A stretch of DNA of 8,888 nt from Gemmatimonadaceae bacterium (GCA_025357975.1 JANYKY010000461.1:1-8888); one strand, 5' to 3'; counted from the first letter of the stretch, positions 1-6,998 are shown. Program-made: numbers and translations. The notes: generated from the sequence alone by a model not told the origin.

Positions 1-278
1 ACGCGACGAGCAACAACGCCAAAATCCTTGGAAGAGAGTCAGACCTTGGCCGGGTTAAGGTCGGCTACCTCGCGGACTTGATCGTCGTCGATGGAAACCC
101 GCTCGAAGACCTCAAGGTGCTGTATCCCATCGGGGTCGATCACATTGTGAACGGCAAGGAAGTGCATGGGGGAGGAGTACAGTGGACGATCAAGGATGGG
201 ATCCCTTACAACGCGCCTGCGCTTTTCGCGGATGTGAAAGAGATGGTGCGGCAGGCCCGAGCGTCTCGAGCAAAATAG
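1..278 (+). CDS. Amidohydrolase family protein, C-terminal end (5' cut by window)
   Basis: The open frame runs from base 3 to a TAG at 276-278, giving about 91 residues with no start in view. It reads ATSNNAKILG..., then LGRVKVGYLADLIVVDGNP and LEDLKVL. This is the hallmark end of metal-dependent amidohydrolases (imidazolonepropionase/dihydroorotase-like superfamily), where the chain leaves the TIM barrel and returns to the small beta-sandwich carrying the 'G-x-x-ADL-V-V-D-GNP' strand. The tail (HIVNGKEV, then WTIKDGIPYNAPAL) resembles secreted or periplasmic amidohydrolases of unassigned substrate. The metal-binding histidines and the substrate pocket lie upstream of the window, so the reaction cannot be inferred beyond hydrolysis of a C-N or related bond. 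An ATG-like TTG at 78 lies inside the conserved block and is not a real start. The gene converges on the esterase remnant, 55 bases away. Confidence 0.85.
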   Translation, partial: ATSNNAKILGRESDLGRVKVGYLADLIVVDGNPLEDLKVLYPIGVDHIVNGKEVHGGGVQWTIKDGIPYNAPALFADVKEMVRQARASRAK

Positions 279-333
279 TCAAAGCCGACGACGCAGCATT
301 GACTGATAGGTAGAGCCAGGACGCAGCTCGGTT

Positions 334-1020
334 TTACTCTCCGCTCGGATAAGTCTCTGGTGGCTCCCCGTCGACGAGCACCGCCATGTGTAACGGATCT
401 ACCGCCCTCGTTTCCTCAACGTACACGAAAGCGTCGTACCGCTCGGACAATATGGTGGGCACATAATTGCCCCAGTCCTCGGTTCGCGGATTATAGACGA
501 CACCGATCGCACGATGACCGCGCGCTCCAGTTAATCGCTCATGGGCCGATTTGTTCTCGCGGTCGAAAATAAAAATCGAATCTCCAACTCCTGACTGCTC
601 CATAGCCGCTTCGTAGCTAGTCTCTCTCGCGTCAGGAACATGCATGCGTTCCATGGGGGAGTCCCACTCGCGGCCGGCAATGACAGTTCCGCGCGAGGTT
701 CCAAAACCGACGAGAAATGCACCGTCGCGCTCATGGTCCTGTCTCACCAACTGTCCAAGGTTCACCATTCCCGACCGAGCCATATCGGTGAAGCGCGCGT
801 CGCCGACGTGAGTGTTGTGAGCCCAGACAACAGCCTTGGCATTAGGACCGTGATGCGCCATCAGGCGATCCAGCGTCTCGACCATGTGATCGTCGCGGAC
901 GTTCCAGGATGCTGGACCGCCGCGCACCATGGTCCGGTAATACATCTCGGCGTTACGCGTGATCAATGCATTCTGCTACGCGTTGAAATATGCGTCGGCG
1001 CCATCTTCCTTTTGCCTCCG
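334..1020 (-). pseudogene. Erythromycin esterase family protein, N-terminally truncated with internal stop
   Basis: Reading leftwards from about 1020, the frame gives RRQKEDGADAYFNA, then a TAG (976-978 on the + strand), then QNALITRNAEMYYRTM and a further ~190 residues to a TAA at 334-336. Similarity to the erythromycin esterase family (PF05139) continues on both sides of the stop; relatives usually read 'DAYFDAEQNA' here, so the stop fits a single GAG-to-TAG change. The family motif VVWAHNTHVGDAR, holding two active-site-region histidines, is present about 50 residues after the stop, followed by VGFGTSRGTVIAGREWD, RAIGVVYNP and YDAFVYVEETRAVDPL. Family members are about 400 residues or more. 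The N-terminal half, which carries the first catalytic histidine, is missing: upstream of 1020 the frame meets another stop (1024-1026) and no family sequence is seen. A TTG at 966 could only start an inactive 210-residue fragment and has no ribosome-binding site. A sequencing error could explain the TAG but not the missing half. Confidence 0.82.
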
Positions 1021-1094
1021 GTGTTAAAACCAGTGGAGCATTCGGCGGGCCACCGGAGCTACGGCTGGCGTGGTCGGCCTCCGCGGCCACCGGC

Positions 1095-1148
1095 CCTACG
1101 TAATTCGCTCACCCGCCTACGTAATTCCGCGGATACGTCATGCGTAGG
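1095..1148. promoter_or_regulatory. Repeated CCTACGTAATTC motif upstream of the ferritin-like gene
   Basis: The 12-mer CCTACGTAATTC occurs at 1095-1106 and again at 1116-1127, a 21-bp period or two helical turns. A partial inverted copy, CGTAGG, is at 1143-1148, just before the ribosome-binding site. Each 12-mer contains the palindrome TACGTA. Direct repeats on one helix face in front of a gene look like an activator or repressor site; TACGTA-type half-sites are used by some NarL/FixJ-class regulators, but no specific regulator can be assigned. Just upstream, about 1070-1090, a GC-rich imperfect hairpin (GGCC-TCCGC-GGCC) lies in the tail of the esterase remnant region. I see no convincing -35/-10 pair. 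Confidence 0.4.
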
Positions 1149-1176
1149 CCATGGGTGATCATTGTCGAGTCACAAC

Positions 1177-1181
1177 AAGGA
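1177..1181 (+). promoter_or_regulatory. Ribosome-binding site that sets the ferritin-like start
   Basis: AAGGA lies six bases before the ATG at 1188. It favours this start over the in-frame ATG at 1140, whose extra residues (MRRPWVIIVESQQGSR) resemble nothing in the family and whose upstream bases are taken up by the repeated TACGTA motif. Confidence 0.7.
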
Positions 1182-1187
1182 TCCAGG

Positions 1188-1781
1188 ATGTCAAACGACG
1201 CATTGAACCTTCCGGTAAAAGCTCGCGATCGGGCGCCCGCCTGTGTAGTCAGCGACGCAGAGGTGTCGTTGCTGAATTTCTATCGAGCCTCCGCGCTTCA
1301 CGGAGGACTTATTCTCGGCCAGATGGCTCGCCGGTCATGTGAGCCAGAGCTGATTGCAAGGCTCACGCGTCACAGCGCAGAAGAAATGCTGCACTCTCTG
1401 TGGTGGACTGAGACGATCGCCCGCCTGAGTGGCTGCACAAAAGCAGTGACCGACACTTACCACAGTCGTTGCGTCGAAATAGTTGGCACCCCCATTTCGC
1501 TTCTCGAAGTAATCGCGCTCACTTCGGTCTTCGAGCATCGCATTTGTGAATGCTTACAGCTGCATTTGAATGAACCCGATGTTCACCCGATTGTCGTAGC
1601 GACTCTCAGACGAGTGCTCGCGGACGAACGCTGGCACCTCAGGTGGATCGGTGAATGGCTCATGGAAGAAAGAAAAATCAATGCTCAAAAAGTCTCGAGC
1701 GCCGTCGGGCGATACGCGATTGCAGATCGCGAGATATGCGAGGCTTTATCGGCGGCCTACGGACTCAGGAAAAGCGCCTGA
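1188..1781 (+). CDS. Ferritin-like di-iron domain protein of unknown function
   Basis: The 197-residue product has the metal-ligand pattern of a four-helix di-iron protein: Glu25 in helix 1 (AEVSLLNFYRAS), ExxH at 66-69 (EEMLHSLWW) in helix 2, Glu116-His117 in helix 3 (VFEHRICE) and ExxH at 147-150 (DERWHLRWI) in helix 4. This is the ferritin/rubrerythrin/MiaE-like arrangement, and the helices are rich enough in hydrophobic residues for a cytoplasmic bundle; no signal peptide or membrane span is seen. Such proteins store iron, detoxify peroxide or hydroxylate substrates, and the sequence does not say which. It lacks a rubredoxin domain, so a classical rubrerythrin is unlikely; a MiaE-like tRNA hydroxylase is possible but unproven. 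The gene stands alone, preceded by the repeated CCTACGTAATTC motif, and converges on the LuxR-type gene with a 22-bp gap. Stop TGA is at 1779-1781. Confidence 0.75.
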   Translation: MSNDALNLPVKARDRAPACVVSDAEVSLLNFYRASALHGGLILGQMARRSCEPELIARLTRHSAEEMLHSLWWTETIARLSGCTKAVTDTYHSRCVEIVGTPISLLEVIALTSVFEHRICECLQLHLNEPDVHPIVVATLRRVLADERWHLRWIGEWLMEERKINAQKVSSAVGRYAIADREICEALSAAYGLRKSA

Positions 1782-1803
1782 GTAAGCGAACGCCGCACGC
1801 CAG

Positions 1804-4800
1804 TCAGGTGCCCTCGGGCGAATTCGCTCGAATGAAATCCGCGAGTTCGCCTCGCGAGGCGACTCCCACCTTGCCGAAAATATTCGACAGATGTGTGCTG
1901 ACTGTGCGCGCCGAAATGTCGAGCGCTGTCCCGATTTCCTTGTTCGATTTGCGCCGCGCGACCATGCGTGCGATCTCTGTCTCCCTTCCAGTGAGGCCTG
2001 CCATTCCGGTTGACACGGTGCGACTTGGCGGCCGTGCACCGAGCGCTCGAAGTTGCTCACGCACTGCATCGAGCTCTCCAGCCGCGCCGAGGCGTGCGAA
2101 AGTGTCGTGAGCCGCGCGGAGCACGCGCGTAGCACTTTCCCGGTGGCCACTATCTCGGAGGGCTCCTCCGAGGACTCGCCGCACCCTCGCGGCTACGTCC
2201 GGCATGGGCAATTTGTCGAGCTCTGCAATCGCTCTTTCGAGCAAAGGAATTGCGCCGTTCCAATTCTGGTCGCGGAAGAGAAGCAGCATTCCATCGCACG
2301 CGTCTGCCATAGCGAAGCCAAGGCGGTGTCCGAGTCTTTCTGCATCGCGGCGCATTCGCGCCGAATGACGTTCCGCGCGCTCGAAATCCTCTATCCAGAG
2401 AGCTGCCTCACCGATCACCGGCAGAATCCACTGGAGCGACCAGGCGATGTAGCCGAGTTTGTCGGCGAGAGCAAGACCGGCTTCGCCGATTCGAATTGCC
2501 TCGGCGCTGTTGTCCGTCTCGAGGTAATAAGCGGCTAGTCCCATGTGCGCCGGCACCACGCTCGTAACATCGAGTCGATCTTCAGTCGCGCTCCGCGCTC
2601 CCGAAAGCTGCCACGCTTCGTCGAAGTAGGCTCGGGCGTGAGCCAGGTCGCCTCGCCATAGATAGATGAGCCCCGTCCATACCAGTAGCCGAGGAAGAAG
2701 TGCTCGCTGGCGAAGCGCTCGGGCCAGAGCGATGGTCCGCTCGCCCGTTGCAAGTCCAGAGTCCCAATCGCCGATTCCGGACGCGTACTGAATCGAGAGC
2801 TCTGCGGTCATGAGCGGAAGCAGCGGCGATCTGAGCTTTTCTTCGAGCCGCTGGCATTCGGCGATGTGATGTAAAACCTGAGGCCCGTCCGCCGTTAGAC
2901 CTGCGAGGAGTCCCATCCCCCAGTGCGCCGTCCATTCGAGCATTGCTTCGCCGGATGCCTCAGCGAACGCAATTGCTTTCTCACCGTGATCGCGGGATAC
3001 GTCGACCGGCCCCGTCCACGCATAGAGAAGAAGGAGCGCGCGGTGCGCGCGTGCGAGAAGAGCATTGTCGCCGAGTTGCTCCGCTACCTGGAGCGATTTT
3101 TTGACTTCGGCCTTCGCCGCGTCGAGACGGCCCATCTCCTGAAGACAGCTTCCCAATGCCAGGCGAAGCCGCGGGACCGATGATAGATCATTCGCGGCTT
3201 CGGCCGCTTCGAGGCCAGCAGCGTAGTGCCGCAATGCGTCGTCCGGGCGGCCGCTCCAGAATGACGCGAGGCCCATGCGATGCTCGATCATCGCGAGCAT
3301 GCTCCAGTCACCGCGTACTCGTGTACTTTCGCGTGCACGCGCCCAGAGCAGCAGCGCCTCGTCGTATTCTCCGAGCCGCTGACGCGCCCGCGCGAGATTC
3401 ACGATCAACTCCTCGCGGTATGCCAGCGTCTCGTCCGTATTTTCGAGCTCTAGCAGTGCGGACGTCAAATACTTCGCGGCTTCTCGGTTTGCGTACGTGT
3501 TCAGCGCGGTGCGTCCAGCTTCGCTCAGATACGTGATTGCCTTGGGCGCGAATGTGCCGGACTTGGTGAAGTGAAATGCAAGCTCACCCGCGTGATTCAT
3601 TGCCTGCTTGCCGTAAAGCGATTCGAGCGCCTCAGCGACATTCGCGTGAAGTATTCTGGCGCGCGCAGCTCCGAGCGATGAATACGCAACCTGCTGAAGG
3701 ATCGGGTGCGCAAAGTCGTATCCTGGTGTGTTCGCGGAACTGGACTCGACGAATACGTGCTGAGCACACAGCTCGTCGAGCGCGTCCGCGAGCGCGCCCT
3801 CACCCAACGGCAGCAGCGCGCCGATCTGATCCAGGGTCAGATGCGTGCCAACCACCGCGCTAAGACTTGCAAGCTCACGCGCGGCTGGGGAGAGCCTGTC
3901 CATTCGGGATTCGACGGCCTCGCGAACGGTCGGCGGAAGTTGAAGCGACTCTACTTCCCAGCCGATCCAGCGACCATCCTCCTGGCGAAGCACTCTCGAT
4001 TCAACGAGCCACTTCAGCGTTTCCTCGACAAAGAAGGCATTTCCCTGTGTCGACCGATACAAAAGAGAAGTGAATTGCGGAATGCTCCTCGAATCGACAT
4101 TGAACATCCGGTCAACTATCGCAGCAACGTGGGCATGCGGCAGCGGTCCGATTCGCATGTGCGACGCAACCCTGAGCTTGACGAGAGATTGCTCTGTCCG
4201 GTGCATCATCTCGTTCGATTCACCGTCCGCGTCATTGTACGACACGAGAAGGGCAATCGGCTGGCTGGGAATTTGTCGGGCAACGAAGTGAAGCAGCTCG
4301 AGCGAGGATGCGTCTGCCCACTGCAGGTTCTCGAGAATGAGCAGCAGCGGCTGCTTTGCGGCCAGGCGTCCGAGAAACTGCGTGAAGTTCCACAGCAACC
4401 GGGCCTTGAAGTCCGCCGCATCCATACCCGCACCTGTGCGCTCTCGGTCGCGTGATGATCCCAGCGCAGGGAACAGATACGCAAGCTCGGCCGCGCCGCC
4501 TCGGGTAAGCACCGCGAGAGTTGCCGGTTCGATGCCTTGGATCGATGGCAGAAGTGCGTCGGCGAACAGCGCGTATGGAATTCCGGTTTCGACCGAGTAC
4601 GCGCGCCCGATCACGACATTCCAGCCCTCGAGGCGCGCGCGGGAGCCCGCTTCGGTGAGGATCCTCGTCTTTCCTACGCCCCCGTCTCCCGAGACGATGA
4701 GGGTCTTTCCGAGACCGCGGCGCGCGTCACGAAGCAAGGATGCGATGAGCGTCATCTCGTCCTCGCGACCGACGAGAGGAAGTTGGCCGTCAGGGGTCAC

Positions 4801-4836
4801 TGCCCGGAATGGATTCAGAGCTCGAAGTTGTGTCAT
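1804..4836 (-). CDS. Large ATP-binding LuxR family transcriptional regulator (AAA/NACHT-like ATPase, TPR, HTH)
   Basis: A 1010-residue protein of the LAL/MalT-like class. Residues about 20-60 hold LVGREDEM and the Walker A loop GDGGVGKT (50-57). Walker B is LLLILENLQWAD (about 164-175), where Glu-Asn replaces the more usual Asp/Glu-Asp pair before LxWAD. The ATPase and winged-helix part runs to about residue 400 (NAFFVEETLKWLVE; FAHPILQQVAYSSL). A long helical-repeat region of TPR type follows, about 420-925, with repeated A-x-x-Y and G-x-x-x-A patterns. The C-terminus (about 946-1003) is a LuxR/NarL helix-turn-helix: LTGRETEIARMVA, then KEIGTALDISARTVSTHLSNIF. It should sense an unknown ligand or partner through the TPR region and use ATP to control DNA binding. 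Start ATG at 4834-4836 has no strong Shine-Dalgarno, but it fits the domain boundary and the upstream frame closes at a stop at 4894-4896. It is divergent from the GNAT operon, an obvious candidate target along with itself. Confidence 0.93.
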   Translation of the reverse strand: MTQLRALNPFRAVTPDGQLPLVGREDEMTLIASLLRDARRGLGKTLIVSGDGGVGKTRILTEAGSRARLEGWNVVIGRAYSVETGIPYALFADALLPSIQGIEPATLAVLTRGGAAELAYLFPALGSSRDRERTGAGMDAADFKARLLWNFTQFLGRLAAKQPLLLILENLQWADASSLELLHFVARQIPSQPIALLVSYNDADGESNEMMHRTEQSLVKLRVASHMRIGPLPHAHVAAIVDRMFNVDSRSIPQFTSLLYRSTQGNAFFVEETLKWLVESRVLRQEDGRWIGWEVESLQLPPTVREAVESRMDRLSPAARELASLSAVVGTHLTLDQIGALLPLGEGALADALDELCAQHVFVESSSANTPGYDFAHPILQQVAYSSLGAARARILHANVAEALESLYGKQAMNHAGELAFHFTKSGTFAPKAITYLSEAGRTALNTYANREAAKYLTSALLELENTDETLAYREELIVNLARARQRLGEYDEALLLWARARESTRVRGDWSMLAMIEHRMGLASFWSGRPDDALRHYAAGLEAAEAANDLSSVPRLRLALGSCLQEMGRLDAAKAEVKKSLQVAEQLGDNALLARAHRALLLLYAWTGPVDVSRDHGEKAIAFAEASGEAMLEWTAHWGMGLLAGLTADGPQVLHHIAECQRLEEKLRSPLLPLMTAELSIQYASGIGDWDSGLATGERTIALARALRQRALLPRLLVWTGLIYLWRGDLAHARAYFDEAWQLSGARSATEDRLDVTSVVPAHMGLAAYYLETDNSAEAIRIGEAGLALADKLGYIAWSLQWILPVIGEAALWIEDFERAERHSARMRRDAERLGHRLGFAMADACDGMLLLFRDQNWNGAIPLLERAIAELDKLPMPDVAARVRRVLGGALRDSGHRESATRVLRAAHDTFARLGAAGELDAVREQLRALGARPPSRTVSTGMAGLTGRETEIARMVARRKSNKEIGTALDISARTVSTHLSNIFGKVGVASRGELADFIRANSPEGT

Positions 4837-4864
4837 CGATGGTGCACCGTCTGAATGTGCCGGA

Positions 4865-4894
4865 ACGCTTGCGCTGAATATTCTCCGTAAGCGT
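4865..4894. promoter_or_regulatory. 30-bp dyad in the divergent regulator/operon region (candidate operator)
   Basis: ACGCTT (4865-4870) and AAGCGT (4889-4894) flank a perfect central palindrome GAATATTC (4876-4883), all on one axis at 4879.5; two further inner pairs also match, so 12 of 15 half-site positions are symmetric. It lies 28 bp from the regulator's start and 55 bp from the GNAT start, where a shared operator would be expected. A weak second inverted repeat (GGCCT/AGGCC, 4906-4910 and 4919-4923) follows. No promoter boxes are convincing. An RNA hairpin role is possible instead of protein binding. Confidence 0.45.
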
Positions 4895-4949
4895 CACGCC
4901 CGTAAGGCCTTCCCTGTGAGGCCGATATTGACGAAGGCGCTAACTTTTC

Positions 4950-5441
4950 ATGCATATGACTCAACCATCAGCACCGGCTATTGCCGCCATCGCCTGGGTC
5001 TGCATTCCATTCGCAGAGCTCAAGCCTGAGGATTTATATGCTTCGATGGTACTTCGGCAGCGTGTATTCGTCGTCGAACAGAACTGTATCTATATGGATG
5101 CTGACGGGCTGGATGCGAACGCGAGTCACGTGTTCGGCTGGAAAAAGGGAGATGGCTGGCAGCGTCTCGTTGCCTACTGTCGTCTTTTCCCGCCGCGTGT
5201 CAAATACGCTGAAGCGTGTATCGGACGCGTTGTAACTCACAGTGATGTGCGCGGCACGGGCGTGGGGCAGGCGTTGATGACCGAGGCAATTCGCCTGATC
5301 GGAGAAAATGGCTGGGGACCTGAGATTCGTATTGCCGCGCAGATGTACCTCGAGCGGTTTTATGAGGGTTTTGGATTTCAGCGAGTCACAGACCCGTATG
5401 TCGAGGACGACATCTGGCACGTGGACATGCGCCGTGGATGA
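4950..5441 (+). CDS. ElaA-like GNAT family N-acetyltransferase
   Basis: The 163-residue protein matches the ElaA branch of the GNAT superfamily: an N-terminal LYASMVLRQRVFVVEQNC (about 29-46, with the family's FVVEQ), YMDADGLDANASHVFGW (48-64), an acetyl-CoA motif A strand and pyrophosphate loop IGRVVTHSDVRGTGVGQALM (91-110, with RGTGVG at 101-106), and the C-terminal AQMYLERFYEGFGF (130-143). It should transfer acetyl from acetyl-CoA to an amine in the cytoplasm; substrates of ElaA proteins are not established. Start ATG 4950 is chosen, and an in-frame ATG two codons on (4956) is equally possible; neither has a good ribosome-binding site. The gene is first in a tight + strand operon, its stop overlaps the next start, and it is divergent from the LuxR-type regulator. 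Confidence 0.9.
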   Translation: MHMTQPSAPAIAAIAWVCIPFAELKPEDLYASMVLRQRVFVVEQNCIYMDADGLDANASHVFGWKKGDGWQRLVAYCRLFPPRVKYAEACIGRVVTHSDVRGTGVGQALMTEAIRLIGENGWGPEIRIAAQMYLERFYEGFGFQRVTDPYVEDDIWHVDMRRG

Positions 5442-5970
5442 GGCAGCGGCCCCAACGCTGGCCGAGCGGTTCGCACAGGGATCATCGTTTGAAGGATTGC
5501 TGGCACGGCCAAAGGAAAACTCTGTTCTGTGGAATGCTCTTTATGGGAGAGCGGCAATATCTCCAGAGATTGCGGGACGACTCCGAAACCTCAGGGGCCG
5601 CTGGCATCTGCTGGTTTTAAACGAGGATTGGTGCGGCGACTCGGTGAATATTCTTCCGTATGTGGCCCGTCTGGCAGACGCCCACCCTGGGATCGAGCTT
5701 CGCATTCTTGGCCGAGACGACAATCCCGACCTGATGAACGCCCACCTTACCGGAAGCTCGAAGTCGATCCCTGTTGTAATCGTCTACGACGAGCAGTTTA
5801 GAGAAATCGGATGGTGGGGCCCGCGGCCTCGGGAGCTGCAGAAATGGGTCTTGACCGAGGGGCTCGCGCTTCCAAAGCCGGATCGGTATCGTCATATCCG
5901 CACCTGGTATGCTCGGGACCACGGTGCGACAATCGTGTCGGAGATTCTGGCAATCATCGAGCAGGGATAA
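5434..5970 (+). CDS. Thioredoxin-like family protein with monothiol WCGDS site
   Basis: The 178-residue protein belongs to the thioredoxin-fold group resembling Pfam Thioredoxin_9. The sequence LLVLNEDWCGDSVNILPYVARL (59-80) carries the active-site position as W66-C-G-D-S70, so the second cysteine of the classic CxxC is serine. The cis-proline is in SKSIPVVIVYD (Pro113), and EIGWWGPRP (124-132) is a typical family signature. A single-cysteine site cannot do ordinary dithiol exchange unaided; glutaredoxin-like monothiol chemistry or a non-redox role is more likely, and this is usual for the family. The chosen start is GTG 5434, which overlaps the GNAT stop by 8 bases; an in-frame ATG at 5398 would add 12 residues with no family look. 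No signal peptide is seen, so it is probably cytoplasmic. It is co-transcribed with the GNAT and DinB-like genes. Confidence 0.85.
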   Translation: MDEAAAPTLAERFAQGSSFEGLLARPKENSVLWNALYGRAAISPEIAGRLRNLRGRWHLLVLNEDWCGDSVNILPYVARLADAHPGIELRILGRDDNPDLMNAHLTGSSKSIPVVIVYDEQFREIGWWGPRPRELQKWVLTEGLALPKPDRYRHIRTWYARDHGATIVSEILAIIEQG

Positions 5971-5976
5971 GAGAAA

Positions 5977-6540
5977 ATGCAACCACGGGTGGCTCAGCTC
6001 GTTTCGTACCTCGATGTAACGCGTGACCGACTCCTGAATACCGTAACTCCGCTCACACCTGTGGTTGCCGCGATGAAGGTTCGCGCGGATACGTGGTCGG
6101 CCGAGGAGAATGTGGCCCACCTTGCAATCGTGGAGGATCGGGTTGCTGCACTGGTTTCCAAGTCAGTAGCGTGGGCGAAGGCGAATGGCATCGGGCCGGC
6201 GACCTCCGACGCGTCTTTCATGTCCAGCCTCGACAAATTCGGTGTGACGGATGCGAAATTCAAACTCGAAGCGCCGTCAACTGTGGCGCCGGATGCGAGA
6301 CCGATCGCCGATTCACTCGCTGCACTCGCCTCGTCGCGAGCTCGGCTCAAGGACGCACTGATCGATGGGGATGCGCTCGACCTCGCACAGGTAAAGCGCA
6401 CGCATCAGGCGATGGGTGATCTCGATCTGTATCAGTGGGCCTTGTTTGTCGCGCAGCACGAAGAGCGGCATCGCCGGCAAATTGAAAAGACCCTCGGCGA
6501 CGCGATGGAGCTGGCGGCTGAGTGCGCACCGATCGTTTAA
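5977..6540 (+). CDS. DinB-like family protein
   Basis: The 187-residue protein has the DinB/YfiT-like metal-binding four-helix layout: His48 in WSAEENVAHLAIVEDRV, and His161 and His165 in FVAQHEERHRRQIEKTL. These three histidines normally bind one divalent metal. Family members include bacillithiol- and mycothiol-dependent S-transferases, alongside many proteins of unknown role; which applies here is not visible. The start ATG is six bases after the thioredoxin-like stop, with a purine-rich stretch (AAGAGAAA) just before it. The neighbour carries a monothiol thioredoxin site, so a shared thiol or stress function is a reasonable guess only. Stop TAA is at 6538-6540, and the SRPBCC remnant starts 13 bases on. 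Confidence 0.83.
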   Translation: MQPRVAQLVSYLDVTRDRLLNTVTPLTPVVAAMKVRADTWSAEENVAHLAIVEDRVAALVSKSVAWAKANGIGPATSDASFMSSLDKFGVTDAKFKLEAPSTVAPDARPIADSLAALASSRARLKDALIDGDALDLAQVKRTHQAMGDLDLYQWALFVAQHEERHRRQIEKTLGDAMELAAECAPIV

Positions 6541-6543
6541 CGC

Positions 6544-6549
6544 GAGAGG
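6544..6549 (+). promoter_or_regulatory. Ribosome-binding site of the broken SRPBCC gene
   Basis: GAGAGG lies four bases before ATG 6554. That ATG opens the frame encoding the membrane-anchor-like RWLVLTVASLAGM, which shows where the ancestral gene began. The frame closes after 22 codons. Confidence 0.5.
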
Positions 6550-6553
6550 CCCG

Positions 6554-6873
6554 ATGAGGTGGCTGGTGCTTACCGTTGCATCGCTGGCTGGGATGTTCCC
6601 GAAGGGAATAAGCTGTCATTAGTGGCGACTACGGCAGAGGCTCCATCCCATTTCGTGACGTCGATCACCGACAAGGGAATTCCGTTCGGCGGCGGTTGGG
6701 ATTACCGAATCGATCCGGATCGCGGCGGTAGTCGTATAACGATTACGGAGCACGGTGAGGTTTACAATCCGATCTTTCGCTTTGTGTCGAAGTTCATCAT
6801 AGGACACGATGCGACTATCGACAAATATCTTACGGCCCTGTCGGCCCGGGCGGCGGGCCGGGGTCTGAAATAG
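6554..6873 (+). pseudogene. SRPBCC (START-like) family gene with internal deletion and frameshift
   Basis: From ATG 6554 the frame gives MRWLVLTVASLAGM, the start of a typical N-terminal hydrophobic anchor, then runs out at a TAG (6620-6622). In the next frame, from about 6590 onward, comes family sequence: KLSLVATTAEAPSHFVTSIT, PFGGGWDYRI, SRITITEHGEVYNPIFRFVS and FIIGHDATIDKYLTALSAR, ending at 6871-6873. This is the C-terminal half of the SRPBCC polyketide-cyclase/dehydrase-like fold, where 'NGEVYNPIFRF' is characteristic. Intact relatives are about 150-170 residues; here only some 15 codons separate the anchor from the C-terminal half, so roughly 60-70 residues are missing and the two parts are out of frame. 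A GTG at 6559 would give a 104-residue reading frame, but its first ~20 residues do not look like the family. A real gene using that start cannot be fully excluded. Confidence 0.68.
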
Positions 6874-6936
6874 GGGAATCCGGGTGGTGACCACGGCGTG
6901 TTTCATGCATTTTGACCGCTGCGAGATAAGTTACTG

Positions 6937-6963
6937 AAGGCCGTTCAGTTTACGGACGGCCTT
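6937..6963 (+). other. Hairpin in the leader of the desaturase gene
   Basis: AAGGCCGT (6937-6944) pairs perfectly with ACGGCCTT (6956-6963) around an 11-base loop. The loop holds a second ACGG (6952-6955), so CCGT can pair with either copy and the stem can slip. There is no T-run on either strand, so it is not a standard intrinsic terminator. It ends 35 bases before the desaturase start and 64 bases after the SRPBCC stop; it may be a 3' processing stem of the upstream operon or a leader structure of the desaturase. Confidence 0.45.
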
Positions 6964-6998
6964 GGCGAATAGCGCCAGAACTCAAGCCCCCAACCCAC

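Noticed and set aside
313..334. GAGC/GCTC hairpin followed by TTTT as a terminator for the amidohydrolase
   Set aside because: Only four stem pairs with a nine-base loop and a T-run of four separated from the stem; too weak to call.
640..1158. 172-codon open frame on the + strand across the esterase remnant
   Set aside because: It lies opposite clear esterase-family coding sequence and has no recognisable protein features.
3706..4455. 249-codon open frame on the + strand inside the LuxR-type gene
   Set aside because: Opposite-strand shadow of conserved ATPase-domain coding in a high-GC gene.
4928..4956. TTGACG at 4928-4933 as a -35 box for the GNAT operon
   Set aside because: A -10 box at normal spacing would fall inside the coding sequence, and nothing TATAAT-like is there.
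6912..6940. TTGACC at 6912-6917 as a -35 box for the desaturase
   Set aside because: No -10-like hexamer at 16-18 bases; the best A/T-rich candidates are at wrong spacing.
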